From: Pseudopedobacter sp037968815
GTDB lineage: Bacteria; Bacteroidota; Bacteroidia; Sphingobacteriales; Sphingobacteriaceae
Direction of reading: 5' to 3'
Length of the DNA stretch: 64,000 bases
Assembly (NCBI GenBank): GCA_037968815.1
Contig: JBBKWF010000008.1
Span: forward strand, 62,001-126,000
Of the stretch, positions 8,208 through 17,398 are shown one piece after another (within the stretch, counting starts at the first letter, position 1; each line of letters starts with the position of its first letter). Below the pieces are notes generated by a model. The model saw only the letters and a list, made by a program, of their open reading frames with translations, was not told where the DNA came from and made no database searches. A program made the translations under genes and the position numbers.

Positions 8208-9428
8208 TTAACTTGAAAAAGCTGCTTTCCCTAAACTCTTTTCCTTCTCTATATTTACAGTTTTCTCTTTACTCAAGTGATTTAAAAGGATGTAACCAGC
8301 TGCGGCCGCAATAACTGACGATACCAATACTGAAAATTTAGCTTCTAATTGAAATAAAGGGTTGATAAATGAAAGTATCGATACAAAAATAGACATTGTA
8401 AAGCCGATTCCTCCGAGTATGCTAACAGCTGAAATTTGTTGCCAGTTCGCTTTACTTGGTTTTTTTGCAATTTTCAACTTAATGGCAATCCACGATGCTA
8501 GTGTAATACCTAGCGGTTTTCCAATAATTAGTCCTGCCATTATTCCTAAGCCTAAAGGGTTTGTTAGTCCTTTTAGCATCTCAGACTCGAAACGTATGTT
8601 GGTATTAGCTAAAGCGAATAAAGGCATAACTATATAGCTAACTGGAGTGCTTAATAGATGTTCAAGTTTCTCTAAAGGTGAGTGGACAGTTTTCTTACTG
8701 TCCGCAGGTATGGCAATAGCTGTTAAAACACCTGCAATTGTAGCGTGTATACCACTGTGGTGTATTAAATACCAAAGCACCATTCCTGGGATAATATAGA
8801 AAACCAGTTTTTTAACACCAAAATAGTTTAAGGCCATTTGCAGTGCAAATACGCCAGCGGCATAAAGTAGATAGGTGAAATGTAAATCTGCAGTATAAAA
8901 AACAGCAATCACTAAGATGGCTCCTAAATCATCTACAATTGCTAAAGCCGTTAAAAATATCTTAAGCGAATTAGGAACTCTGTTACCTAAAATAGATAAA
9001 ATACCAATTGCGAAAGCGATGTCTGTCGCCATGGGTATTCCCCAGCCTTTTGCTGTGTCTGAACCAATGTTCATCAATGCGAAAAGTAAAGCAGGGACTA
9101 ACATTCCGCCTATAGCGGCTACAATAGGTAAGGAAGCTTGTTTTATGGATTTTAATTCACCGTGTACAATTTCTCTTTTAATTTCTAAGCCAACATAAAG
9201 GAAGAAAATTGCCATTAAACCATCGTTGATCCAGGTTAATGAAGAGTACTCGAGGTTAATTCCACTTAGGTTAAACCCAAGTTTAAAGTCTAGAAAACTA
9301 TTGAAATAAGTACCTAATGAAGAATTAGCAATACTAATTGAAATTAAAACACAAATAATTAGAAGTACTCCTGCTTTAGATTCACTTTCTATAAATTCTT
9401 TATATATTTTTTTAGATATTTTCCTCAT
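8208..9428 (-). CDS. nhaA: Na+/H+ antiporter NhaA (paralogue 1)
   Basis: A 406-residue inner-membrane antiporter. It carries the NhaA signature region GWGIPMATDIAFAIGILS and ALAIVDDLGAILVIAVFY; the aspartate pair in VDDLG is the ion-binding site of the family. About twelve hydrophobic spans are visible. The role is export of Na+ in exchange for protons, important at alkaline pH or high salt. A second nhaA lies 219 bases upstream on the same strand. Confidence 0.96.
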   Translation of the reverse strand: MRKISKKIYKEFIESESKAGVLLIICVLISISIANSSLGTYFNSFLDFKLGFNLSGINLEYSSLTWINDGLMAIFFLYVGLEIKREIVHGELKSIKQASLPIVAAIGGMLVPALLFALMNIGSDTAKGWGIPMATDIAFAIGILSILGNRVPNSLKIFLTALAIVDDLGAILVIAVFYTADLHFTYLLYAAGVFALQMALNYFGVKKLVFYIIPGMVLWYLIHHSGIHATIAGVLTAIAIPADSKKTVHSPLEKLEHLLSTPVSYIVMPLFALANTNIRFESEMLKGLTNPLGLGIMAGLIIGKPLGITLASWIAIKLKIAKKPSKANWQQISAVSILGGIGFTMSIFVSILSFINPLFQLEAKFSVLVSSVIAAAAGYILLNHLSKEKTVNIEKEKSLGKAAFSS

Positions 9429-9630
9429 AATATTGGTTTTTTATATTATGAGTGTAAAATTAGCTATTATTTATAATAAATGAATGTATTTTTTGAGTGA
9501 TTGCTATGAATACTTGTAATTATTTGTGAAATTTTTAGTTTTTTAAGTCATTTAATGAATTTGTGACTTTATTTATTGCTTAAATCAAATGTTTTCTGAA
9601 GTGTTTATTCAGGTATTTAAGATTTAAACC

Positions 9631-9670
9631 TCAAAGAGGGTTCTTGGTTAAACAAGAACTCTCTTTTGAT
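9631..9670 (-). terminator. Hairpin at the 3' end of the second nhaA
   Basis: Arms of about 16 bases (CAAGAACCCTCTTTGA with its near complement) overlap the last codons of the upstream nhaA. No strong T-run follows on the minus strand, so it may only weaken read-through into the next nhaA. Confidence 0.5.
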
Positions 9671-10835
9671 TTTTTTTGCCTATGAATTTTAAAATAGCAT
9701 AACCTAAAATACCGGCACTAACAGATGCAATTAATATGGCAAATTTAGCTTGAGTTTGATATTCAACTTCATTGAATGAAAGTAATGCAATGAAAATCGA
9801 CATGGTAAATCCAATACCTCCTAATAGTCCTAAGCCTAAAATCTGAGACCATTTAGTTTCTGGTGGCAGTTTACTGATTTTAAGTTTTACCGCTAACCAA
9901 GAAAAAGATAAAATACCTATAGGTTTTCCAAGTAACAAACCGCAGATAATAGCTAGACTTACACTTGATGTTATGCTAGAAACCATTTCTGACTCAAACC
10001 TTATGTTGGTATTCGCAATAGCGAAAATAGGCATAATCAAGAAGTTAACTGGTTTAACCAAAGCATGTTCTAAGCGCTCTAAAGGAGAGGTTCTTGCCGT
10101 ATCATTAGTAGGTAATGTAAAAGCAGTTAAAACTCCTGCAATGGTAGCGTGTATTCCAGAGTGGTGAATTAAATACCACATTACAATTCCGGGTATAATA
10201 TAAAAGTAGATTTTCTTTACACCAAAATAATTGAAAGCAATTAACAGAGCCAAAACTATCCCTGCGTAACCTAGGTACTCTACATGAATTTCATTTGAGT
10301 AGAAAACTGCAATTACCAATATGGCACCCAAATCATCCACAATTGCTAAAGCTGTTAAAAATATTTTAAGTGAAGTAGGTACTTTACTGCCTAAAAGTGA
10401 AAGTATCGCAATTGCAAAGGCAATATCAGTTGCCATCGGTATTCCCCAGCCATGGCCCGTTTCTGCACTATGGTCAATAGCGAAATAAATTAAAGCTGGA
10501 ACCAACATCCCGCCTAAAGCGGCAATAATAGGGAAACTAGCTTGCTTAATACTTGAAAGCTCGCCCTCTACTAATTCCCTTTTAATCTCTAAACCTACCA
10601 TTAGGAAGAAAATAGCCATTAGACCATCATTAATCCATAAAATAACAGGGTATTTTAAATCTACAACATCGTTCTCAAAGCCGAGTTTTAATGCAAGAAA
10701 TTCTTCAAAACTTGCTCCAATTGGAGAGTTTGCTATAATTAAACTAATTACTACACAGAAAATAAGTAGTATTCCACCAGCAGATCCTGATTTAAAAAAG
10801 TCCTTGAAAGGTTTTAAGTTGATAATGTTTGCCAT
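9648..10835 (-). CDS. nhaA: Na+/H+ antiporter NhaA (paralogue 2)
   Basis: This paralogue of the neighbouring gene shares GWGIPMATDIAFAIAILS, ALAIVDDLGAILVIAVFY and the motif IPGIVMWYLIHHSGIHATIAGVL (in part). I chose the ATG at 10835 (MANIINLKPF), because it matches the usual NhaA N-terminus; an ATG nine codons further upstream is possible. The two copies clearly diverge at both ends, so they are old duplicates rather than a fresh tandem copy. The 275 bases from here to the next gene (10836-11110) hold nothing recognisable. Confidence 0.95.
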   Translation of the reverse strand: MANIINLKPFKDFFKSGSAGGILLIFCVVISLIIANSPIGASFEEFLALKLGFENDVVDLKYPVILWINDGLMAIFFLMVGLEIKRELVEGELSSIKQASFPIIAALGGMLVPALIYFAIDHSAETGHGWGIPMATDIAFAIAILSLLGSKVPTSLKIFLTALAIVDDLGAILVIAVFYSNEIHVEYLGYAGIVLALLIAFNYFGVKKIYFYIIPGIVMWYLIHHSGIHATIAGVLTAFTLPTNDTARTSPLERLEHALVKPVNFLIMPIFAIANTNIRFESEMVSSITSSVSLAIICGLLLGKPIGILSFSWLAVKLKISKLPPETKWSQILGLGLLGGIGFTMSIFIALLSFNEVEYQTQAKFAILIASVSAGILGYAILKFIGKKNQKRVLV

Positions 10836-11110
10836 ATCCGCTAAAATAACAAATAGGCCCATAAAAACCTTTTAAAAAAGGAAAAAGCTGCTAGTTTGTT
10901 TAGTTTATTTTACGATTGCTTGATATTTCTGATGAAAATACTTCTCGTTTTTAAATGTAATCGACTAAAATTCCTTTTCTAGTTCTGATAATTTCAAAAT
11001 CGCCATAGCCAGATCAATTAATACATCTGTTTTGTAGGTCAATTTGGGTGTGTGGTGACCGAAAAATGTTTAAATCAGCCTTTATTTCGGTATAATGTTA
11101 AGGCTTTAGA

Positions 11111-11941
11111 TTATTCTTCTAATAAAAACTTCAGTTTGATAATTGTGTTTAAGGGCGCATTAAAATTGTATGTTTTAATTTGTCTCTTAGCTGTTACCTC
11201 AATATTTGCAGTATTTGGAGAGTATATGCCTTCATTTAGAGTTTTAATCTCCAATAAATTACTACTTGAATCTTCAACTTTGATGTTGTAAACTTTACCT
11301 TCTTTGGTTAGTGTGTGCTTTTCTATAAGTACTGTGCCATTGAGTGTTATTTGAATTTCGTCACCATCAACAACACCGTTATCGTAAATTCTGATTTTTA
11401 CGTCCCTGTCATCAACTGCTATTTGGTTAACCTCTACAATAGATAGTTTCTTTATTTCGTTATCTCGGGTAATTGTTTCTACTGCCTTCGTAATTTCTTT
11501 TGTTTCTCTTATCAATCGAATAGTACCTGACCCGCAAAATTTATTTTTATTATCTAAACCTGTAAAGTCGCCTTCTAATGTTTCAACCCCCAATACGGTT
11601 TTAAAGGATAGTTTTGCGTTTACCAAACAAAGAAACAGGTTCTTATCTTTAACACCCGTCTTTAATATATTTGTTTCCGAAAATTCAATTGCCCCTTTCT
11701 CGTTTATAGTTCCTTTTATAGTTGCACTTGTTTCATCTTTATTTCCGATGTTAGTAACGCTTGTTCCTGTAATTTGATTGCCACTAACAGTAAAATCTAG
11801 TTGATAAGGGAACATTCCAATATTTTTGACGTTAATTACTCCAATAAATTTATTTGCATCTGAAGATTGTGAGAAAGATAAAAATGAAAATAGGAGTATG
11901 AATAATAATACGAAACTTATTTTTTTATGTTTGAGAATCAT
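11111..11941 (-). CDS. Exported beta-rich protein of unknown function
   Basis: I do not recognise a named family. With the ATG at 11941 the protein has 276 residues and opens with a strong signal peptide (KISFVLLFILLFSFLSFSQS). The first half looks like a beta barrel or sandwich with repeated Thr/Gly turns. The second half contains IYDNGVVDGDEIQITLNG and GIYSPNTANIEV, a pattern I have seen as a recurrent beta-sandwich module of Bacteroidota surface proteins. The start overlaps the DUF2752 gene by 17 bases, and it closes a three-gene minus-strand operon with TM2 and DUF2752 proteins. A periplasmic or surface role is inferred. Confidence 0.7.
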   Translation of the reverse strand: MILKHKKISFVLLFILLFSFLSFSQSSDANKFIGVINVKNIGMFPYQLDFTVSGNQITGTSVTNIGNKDETSATIKGTINEKGAIEFSETNILKTGVKDKNLFLCLVNAKLSFKTVLGVETLEGDFTGLDNKNKFCGSGTIRLIRETKEITKAVETITRDNEIKKLSIVEVNQIAVDDRDVKIRIYDNGVVDGDEIQITLNGTVLIEKHTLTKEGKVYNIKVEDSSSNLLEIKTLNEGIYSPNTANIEVTAKRQIKTYNFNAPLNTIIKLKFLLEE

Positions 11942-12263
11942 CTGAGAAATTTGAAATGATTTTGATAGTTTGATAAAATTCTTGCAAAAGCAGAAAGCAC
12001 AAGATAGGGAAAACAATAAATGATATTTTATTGAACTCCCAGGCAGCTTCGAAATCAAGGTGAACTAACCTGAGGCAGGCTCTAGTTAACCCGCAGCCGT
12101 AACACTCAATATTTGAAAGCAAGGTAAACAGACAAATGGTGCTTGTATGGTCATCAAAAGAAGTTTTTGGGATGATGATAAGCCATAAAGGAAAAACCAC
12201 CAAAGCAATAGCTTTGATGGTTATAAAATATCTATAGAGACGTTTTTTAAAGGGTTTTGTCAT
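11925..12263 (-). CDS. DUF2752 membrane protein (first locus)
   Basis: With the ATG at 12263 the protein has 112 residues. It has two or three membrane helices and the family motif CYGCGLTRACLRL between them, i.e. CxxCGxTR, followed by the amphipathic FEAAWEFNKISF. The cysteine pair could bind metal or form a disulfide; neither is established. It overlaps the TM2 gene upstream and the exported protein downstream, so all three are translated from one message. Starts at 12272 or 12290 are possible. A second DUF2752 gene is found at 63554-63970. Confidence 0.82.
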   Translation of the reverse strand: MTKPFKKRLYRYFITIKAIALVVFPLWLIIIPKTSFDDHTSTICLFTLLSNIECYGCGLTRACLRLVHLDFEAAWEFNKISFIVFPILCFLLLQEFYQTIKIISNFSDDSQT

Positions 12264-12696
12264 ACGGACCATTTTTAGGTTGTAAATCACCTGTAATGAT
12301 TCTAATTATATCTATTAAAGCCCAAATACCACAACCACCGGCTGTTAATAATTGAACAACACCTTGCCAAGTATAACCTAAGTAAAAACGGTGAATACCT
12401 AAACCACCTATAATAATAGCTAATATTAAAGCAATAACCTGGCTTTTACCACCACCGTCTTTAGCTTTTAAAGCTTTTTTTGCTTCTTTAGCAACTTTTT
12501 TAGCCTCTTGTTTGGTTACAGAAGTTTTTGCTAAAGCTTCTTTTTCAGTTGTAAGAGTGTTTAATGTTGTGTTTTTTGCTACAACAGCTGTGTTTTCTGC
12601 TTTTGAAGAAGCTACAGGAAATGCTGCATTTGCATTTTGTAAATAGAAGCAGAAAATACCTGCAACAATTAGTTTTAAAGTTGAATTTTTTGTCAT
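12247..12696 (-). CDS. TM2-domain membrane protein with signal peptide
   Basis: A 149-residue protein. Residues 1-25 form a signal peptide (cut near NANA-AFP), residues 45-82 are a Lys/Ala/Glu-rich helical linker, and the C-terminal half is a TM2 domain: two membrane helices joined by GIHRFYLGYTWQGVVQLLTAG, with the usual GGLGIHRFYLG motif. TM2 proteins are of uncertain function. It is first in the operon and divergent from an XRE regulator. Confidence 0.88.
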   Translation of the reverse strand: MTKNSTLKLIVAGIFCFYLQNANAAFPVASSKAENTAVVAKNTTLNTLTTEKEALAKTSVTKQEAKKVAKEAKKALKAKDGGGKSQVIALILAIIIGGLGIHRFYLGYTWQGVVQLLTAGGCGIWALIDIIRIITGDLQPKNGPYDKTL

Positions 12697-12782
12697 GAAT
12701 TTAATTTTTTAATGTTAATTATTTTGTTAGTTAATTGGTTTTGAGTAATTGTGCCTCTCAGTTATAATATCTTAACTAAGTA

Positions 12783-12871
12783 GATACTTTACAAAAGAGC
12801 ATTAATTTATAGTTACTTTTAACTTCTAAAAAGATTTATTTGCTACTATTAATGCTATTTTGCTACTTTTA
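12783..12871. promoter_or_regulatory. Phased GCTACTTTT-like repeats before the XRE gene
   Basis: Four similar words occur at about 12783 (GATACTTTA), 12812 (GTTACTTTT), 12842 (GCTACTATT) and 12862 (GCTACTTTT). The spacings of 29, 30 and 20 bases are near whole helical turns, so the sites would lie on one face of the DNA. They sit in the divergent promoter region of the TM2 operon and the XRE gene and could be regulator binding sites. This is pattern-based only. Confidence 0.35.
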
Positions 12872-12874
12872 AGG

Positions 12875-13267
12875 ATGAATAAAATTTTTAAAAATAAAAA
12901 GGTTATCAATATTGGAGACAACATTAGAAAGTTTAGGGAACTAAAGAATATTACCCGAGATAAGATGGCAGATGAATTAGGTTTAAGTCTTAGTGGCTAT
13001 AGTAAAATTGAACGTAATGAGATTGATTTAACTATACACCGTCTACAGCAAATAGCCGGAATTATTGGTACAGATGTTTCTAAAATATTGAATTTCGACT
13101 CTTCGCAAATATTAAATGTTTTAAGCAAAAACCATAGCGAAGTACAAAAAAACAGTAGAATGAATGTTGAGAATATGAGTTTTTATCCTGATGAATACAA
13201 AGATAAATACATTAAGATTTTGGAAAAGGAAGTTTCTCGTTTAAAGAAAATTGCTAAAGAAGATTAA
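12875..13267 (+). CDS. XRE-family helix-turn-helix regulator
   Basis: A 130-residue protein from the ATG at 12875, which has AAGG just upstream. Residues about 13-70 form a Cro/C1-type HTH (NIRKFRELKNITRDKMADELGL then SLSGYSKIERNEI, in two parts). The rest is a charged tail ending in a helix (DKYIKILEKEVSRLKKIAKE) that could make a coiled-coil dimer. It is divergent from the TM2-DUF2752 operon, so control of that operon is a reasonable guess. Confidence 0.88.
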   Translation: MNKIFKNKKVINIGDNIRKFRELKNITRDKMADELGLSLSGYSKIERNEIDLTIHRLQQIAGIIGTDVSKILNFDSSQILNVLSKNHSEVQKNSRMNVENMSFYPDEYKDKYIKILEKEVSRLKKIAKED

Positions 13268-13316
13268 GAGCGGATTAAATTGTTTTATTGATATTTTTAA
13301 GTGAATATTTAAATAT

Positions 13317-13346
13317 TAAAAAAATCCAATTTGCATCAAATTGGAT
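13317..13346 (-). terminator. Terminator for the YciO-type gene
   Basis: On the minus strand ATCCAATTT pairs with AAATTGGAT across five bases, followed by seven T. It lies about 90 bases after the stop codon of the minus-strand gene at 13437-14057. Confidence 0.7.
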
Positions 13347-13436
13347 ATAACAATTTATACAGCTTATTTGTTATGCATGATTTAGTATGAAAATAATATC
13401 ACCATAATTAGGTTATTATAACCTAAGCTATTGTTA

Positions 13437-14057
13437 TCAAATATACATATCTATTATGCCTTTACCTTCTCTGATAATTTCAAAACCGCCCGAAGTACAG
13501 TCAATAACAGTAGAAGCTTGGTTGTCACCATAACCGCCATCAATCACGAAATCTACTTTGTCTTGGTATTTTTCGTAAATCAGCTCTGGGTCTGTGGTAT
13601 ATTCTAAAATTTCATCTTCATCACGAATAGATGTTGATAGGATAGGGTTGCCTAGCAATTTTACAATTTGGCGGGCAATGTTATTATCAGGGACACGTAT
13701 ACCTACTGTTTTCTTTTTGCTGGATAATAGTTTCGGTACGTTGTTATTTGCATTAAAAATAAAAGTAAATGGGCCAGGTAAAGCTTTCTTTAAAACCCTG
13801 AAGGTTGTATTGTCGATGGGTTTTATAAAATCAGAAATGTGGCTTAAATCGTAGCAAATAAAAGAAAAGTTAGCTTTTTCTGGTTTTACGCCACGTAAAC
13901 TTGCTATTTTTTCAATCGCTTTATGATTGGTGATATCGCAACCTAAACCGTAAACAGTATCAGTTGGGTAAATGATGATTCCGCCCTTTTTTAAAACAGT
14001 TACAATTTGTTCTAAAACTTTTTCGTTGGGGTTTTCTTCGTAAACACGGATTAGCAT
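13437..14057 (-). CDS. Sua5/YciO/YrdC-family protein (threonylcarbamoyl-AMP synthase fold)
   Basis: This 206-residue protein contains GGIIIYPTDTVYGLGCD near residue 28 and KANFSFICYDLSHIS near residue 65, the latter as in YciO rather than TsaC. The C-terminal region has STVIDCTSGGFEIIREGKG. The family makes threonylcarbamoyl-adenylate for the t6A modification of tRNA; for the YciO branch the activity is less certain. Length equals that of E. coli YciO. It stands alone with its own terminator. Confidence 0.85.
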   Translation of the reverse strand: MLIRVYEENPNEKVLEQIVTVLKKGGIIIYPTDTVYGLGCDITNHKAIEKIASLRGVKPEKANFSFICYDLSHISDFIKPIDNTTFRVLKKALPGPFTFIFNANNNVPKLLSSKKKTVGIRVPDNNIARQIVKLLGNPILSTSIRDEDEILEYTTDPELIYEKYQDKVDFVIDGGYGDNQASTVIDCTSGGFEIIREGKGIIDMYI

Positions 14058-14347
14058 CTCTATTGAAAATTAATAATATGCAAAGCTATACATATTTATT
14101 CATGAAATTATTCCTAGCTAAACTAAATCAGTTGTTTAAGCTTAAATTAAGTAGCCTAATCAGTTTATAAGAATATCCGTTTTACCGAGCCTATTAAATA
14201 GCAATCGTATTTTTTTATAAAAGGATTGTACTTGAATTAATACAGTTGAAACCTATATTACTGCGTTTAAATAAGCTTTTTGACTAAAAATTGACGGTTT
14301 GTGATTTTTGGCACTCCATTGGTAAATAGCTTTAAAACCAATGAACA

Positions 14348-14587
14348 ATGATTATGAAAACTACTGAGACAAAAAACACCAAAAACTTGACAGCAAATTT
14401 TGATACGCAATTGTTAACAATACTAAAAGATGATTTGCGCCAACAAAATCAAAAAATTAAAGCAACTTTAATTAATATGGCAACAAGAACTTATGATAGC
14501 GAATTGCTTGCAATTATTAAGGAAGATATTAATAAGGTGAGACAAGCAATGGGTAATTCATCAAACACCTTTGCACAAGCAGGATAA
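14348..14587 (+). CDS. Small protein with an internal duplication, function unknown
   Basis: A 79-residue soluble protein I do not recognise. It contains two similar helical units: FDTQLLTILKDDLRQQNQ (from residue 18) and YDSELLAIIKEDINKVRQ (from residue 49), 31 residues apart. The rest is polar and Thr/Asn-rich. Two adjacent in-frame ATG codons (14348 and 14354) are possible starts. The 290 bases upstream (14058-14347) show nothing identifiable, and yqgE follows 78 bases downstream. Confidence 0.6.
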   Translation: MIMKTTETKNTKNLTANFDTQLLTILKDDLRQQNQKIKATLINMATRTYDSELLAIIKEDINKVRQAMGNSSNTFAQAG

Positions 14588-14665
14588 TGTACTCTGTTTT
14601 CATAGAACTTTATTAAAAACACTAAGTGAACCATCCGCTTTGAAATAAATTACGTTTATTTGAGT

Positions 14666-15229
14666 ATGCTTAGTAATATATCACCAAAAAAAGGCACATT
14701 GTTAATCTCCGAACCATTTATGGCCGATCCTAACTTTGTACGTACTGTTGTTTTAATTACAGAACACAATAGCGAAGGGACGGTAGGATATGTGCTGAAT
14801 CAACAAAGTGATTTTTTACTAAAAGATATTATTGCTGAATGTTGGGACGCTAATATGCAAGTTTTTATTGGTGGTCCGGTAGCAAATGATACTTTACACT
14901 TTGTGCATAGCGTACCTGAAAAAGTGAGTGGTGGTAAAGATTTAGGTAATGGTTTATTCTGGGGCGGGGATTTTGAAGTTTTAAAAACTCAAATAAACAA
15001 TTACAATATTAGTGAAGAAGAAGTTAAGTTCTTTATTGGTTATTCTGGCTGGTCAATAGATCAGCTAAATAATGAGTTGGAAATGAATGCTTGGATTGTT
15101 TCTGATACTTTTGACCCAGCAATGGTTTTAGATGATACCGACGCCGATATTTGGAAAGAAGCAGTTTTAAATATGGGCATAAAATACGCCCATATCACTA
15201 ACTTTCCGCAAGATCCAACGCTAAATTAA
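14666..15229 (+). CDS. YqgE/AlgH family protein
   Basis: A 187-residue protein from the ATG at 14666 (a TTG two codons earlier is less likely). It has the family features GTLLISEPFMADPNFVRTVV, VGYVLNQ, FIGGPV near residue 72 and FIGYSGWSIDQLNNELEMNAW near residue 115 (read in parts). The fold is known but the role is not settled. It is convergent with purE, and the two stop codons overlap. Confidence 0.93.
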   Translation: MLSNISPKKGTLLISEPFMADPNFVRTVVLITEHNSEGTVGYVLNQQSDFLLKDIIAECWDANMQVFIGGPVANDTLHFVHSVPEKVSGGKDLGNGLFWGGDFEVLKTQINNYNISEEEVKFFIGYSGWSIDQLNNELEMNAWIVSDTFDPAMVLDDTDADIWKEAVLNMGIKYAHITNFPQDPTLN

Positions 15230-15738
15230 AATCCAGAAGGGTAACCTTCAGATTTCAAGCTTTCGGCAGATTCTATCACTTTACTTTTCAAATCGTTTTT
15301 AAAGGCAGTTACTCTTTCAAAAACTGCATGGTCTGCTGTACCTAGTATTTGAGCGGCTAAAATACCTGCGTTTTTTGCAGCATTTAATGCAACAGTAGCC
15401 ACAGGAATACCATTTGGCATTTGTAAAATAGAAAGTACAGAGTCCCAACCGTCAATAGAGTTACTAGATTTTACCGGAACACCAATTACTGGTAAAGAGG
15501 TAATAGAAGCCACCATTCCAGGTAAATGCGCTGCACCACCTGCACCAGCAATAATTACTTTTAAACCTCTATCAGCAGCAGTTTTTGCATATTCATACAT
15601 TCTTTCTGGTGTGCGGTGGGCAGAAACAACAGTTAGTTCATAATCTACTCCTAAGGTTTTAAGTACGTCTGCAGCATCTTCCATAATGCCTAAATCAGAC
15701 TTGCTACCCATGATGATGCCTACTTTTACTTTACTCAT
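15226..15738 (-). CDS. purE: N5-carboxyaminoimidazole ribonucleotide mutase
   Basis: PurE moves the carboxyl group of N5-CAIR to carbon 4 in purine synthesis. This 170-residue protein shows GIIMGSKSDLGIMEDAADVL at the N-terminus, the catalytic histidine in SAHRTPERM (H41), and AGAGGAAHLPGMVAS. It follows purK by one base, the standard pair for the two-step bacterial route. Confidence 0.97.
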   Translation of the reverse strand: MSKVKVGIIMGSKSDLGIMEDAADVLKTLGVDYELTVVSAHRTPERMYEYAKTAADRGLKVIIAGAGGAAHLPGMVASITSLPVIGVPVKSSNSIDGWDSVLSILQMPNGIPVATVALNAAKNAGILAAQILGTADHAVFERVTAFKNDLKSKVIESAESLKSEGYPSGF

Positions 15739-15739
15739 T

Positions 15740-16876
15740 TTATGCTTTTACTTTAATAGTTTCTTTAATAAATTGTGCTTTTTCAATAGCTTTTTGTCGG
15801 TCTTCATCAACAATGGTAATGTGTCCCATTTTACGGAAAGGTTTAGTGTACTTTTTGCCGTATAAATGAACATAAACACCTTCGTGTTTTAAAATGTCTT
15901 CTAAACCTTCGTACTCGGCAACCCCATCATGACCGGCTTCTCCCAATAAATTTAACATAATAGCATTGGCAATAGCTTTAGTGCTTCCTAAAGGTAGGTT
16001 AAAGATTGCTCTGATATGTTGTTCAAATTGTGAAGTATAGTTGCCCTCAATAGTTTGGTGCCCACTATTATGCGGACGTGGAGCTAACTCGTTTACTAAA
16101 ATCTGATTGTCTTTGGTTAAAAACATCTCTACCGCTAAAATACCAACCATACTTAGTCCAGAAATAATGTTTTTAGCAATTTCTTCTGCTCTTTGCTGTA
16201 TCTCAAAACTATAAGTAGAAGGGGATATTAAAAATTCCACCAAATTAGCTTCTGGATTAAAATCCATTTCCACCATCGGGAAAGTTTTTATTTCGCCATC
16301 TTCATTTCGAGCTACAATAATGGCTATTTCTTTTTCAAAATCTACCAAATTTTCAGCCAAACTAGGTTGTTCAAAAGCTTCTTCTAAATCAGTAGCGTTA
16401 GCTATTTTTTTAACGCCCTTACCATCATACCCATCTTTTCTTAGCTTTTGGATAAAAGGGAAGCTAATATTTGCTTCAATTAATTGCTCTTTAGTGCTAA
16501 ATACTTGGAAACCAGCAGTTGGGATGTCGTTTTCTTTAAAAAACTGCTTTTGTAAGCCTTTATCTTGTATTAAACGGATAATACGCGGTTGCGGATAAAC
16601 CGTTACGCCTTCTTTTTCTAGCGCTTCTAAAGCTTCAATATTTACTTTTTCAATCTCAATGGTAATTAAATCCAGGTTTTTACCAAAGTTATATACTGTT
16701 TCGTAATCACTCAAAGAACCAACTTCAAAGTAATCGCAAATGTTTTTACAAGGTGCATCGGCATCTGGATCTAAAATACTTACCGAAATATTGTAATTGA
16801 TGGTTTCTTGTATCAGCATTCTCCCCAATTGTCCGCCACCTAAAATTCCTAATCGGGTTTGTGATATTGATTTCAT
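15740..16876 (-). CDS. purK: N5-carboxyaminoimidazole ribonucleotide synthase
   Basis: PurK is the ATP-grasp enzyme that makes N5-CAIR from AIR, bicarbonate and ATP. The 378-residue protein opens with LGILGGGQLGRMLIQ. It has the ATP-binding FIQKLRKDGYDGKGVKKI (about residue 145) and the metal/catalytic NELAPRPHNSGHQTIEG (about residue 265). It precedes purE on the same strand, and the nuoAB pair lies 39 bases upstream. Confidence 0.97.
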   Translation of the reverse strand: MKSISQTRLGILGGGQLGRMLIQETINYNISVSILDPDADAPCKNICDYFEVGSLSDYETVYNFGKNLDLITIEIEKVNIEALEALEKEGVTVYPQPRIIRLIQDKGLQKQFFKENDIPTAGFQVFSTKEQLIEANISFPFIQKLRKDGYDGKGVKKIANATDLEEAFEQPSLAENLVDFEKEIAIIVARNEDGEIKTFPMVEMDFNPEANLVEFLISPSTYSFEIQQRAEEIAKNIISGLSMVGILAVEMFLTKDNQILVNELAPRPHNSGHQTIEGNYTSQFEQHIRAIFNLPLGSTKAIANAIMLNLLGEAGHDGVAEYEGLEDILKHEGVYVHLYGKKYTKPFRKMGHITIVDEDRQKAIEKAQFIKETIKVKA

Positions 16877-16915
16877 TTTATTGTTTTAAATTTTTTGATA
16901 GATGCATAGTTTACG

Positions 16916-17398
16916 CTAAACATTAGCTAAACTCTCTTTTTCGATTAATTTCTGTAGTTCCAAAATTCCGCCAATTAAAGCTTCTGGACGTGGAGGGCAA
17001 CCTTGTACATAAATATCGACAGGGATAATCCTATCCACACCTTTTACAACATGGTAACCATACTCCCAATACGGGCCACCACAATTAGAACATGAACCCA
17101 TAGAGATCACGTATTTTGGTTCGGGCATTTGTTCGTACAGTTTCTTAATCCGCTCGGCCATTTTAAAAGTAACGGTTCCGGCAATAATAATAACGTCTGC
17201 TTGACGTGGCGAAGGCCTTGGGAAAACTCCAAATCTATCTAAATCAAAATTTGAAGCCATAGAACCCATCATTTCAATAGCGCAACAAGCTAAACCAAAA
17301 CTTAAAGGCCATAAAGAAGATAACCTTGCCCAATTCATTAAATCATCAAGCTTAGTAACCACAATTCCGGTGTTTTCTAATTGCTTTTCTAAACTCAT
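16916..17398 (-). CDS. nuoB: NADH-quinone oxidoreductase subunit B
   Basis: The peripheral-arm subunit of complex I that holds cluster N2. The 160-residue protein shows the ligands C38-C39 (LACCAIEMM), C103 (GSCSNCGG) and C134 (QGCPPRPEAL). Its start overlaps the nuoA stop (ATGA). Unusually, nuoC does not follow; purK does. Confidence 0.97.
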   Translation of the reverse strand: MSLEKQLENTGIVVTKLDDLMNWARLSSLWPLSFGLACCAIEMMGSMASNFDLDRFGVFPRPSPRQADVIIIAGTVTFKMAERIKKLYEQMPEPKYVISMGSCSNCGGPYWEYGYHVVKGVDRIIPVDIYVQGCPPRPEALIGGILELQKLIEKESLANV

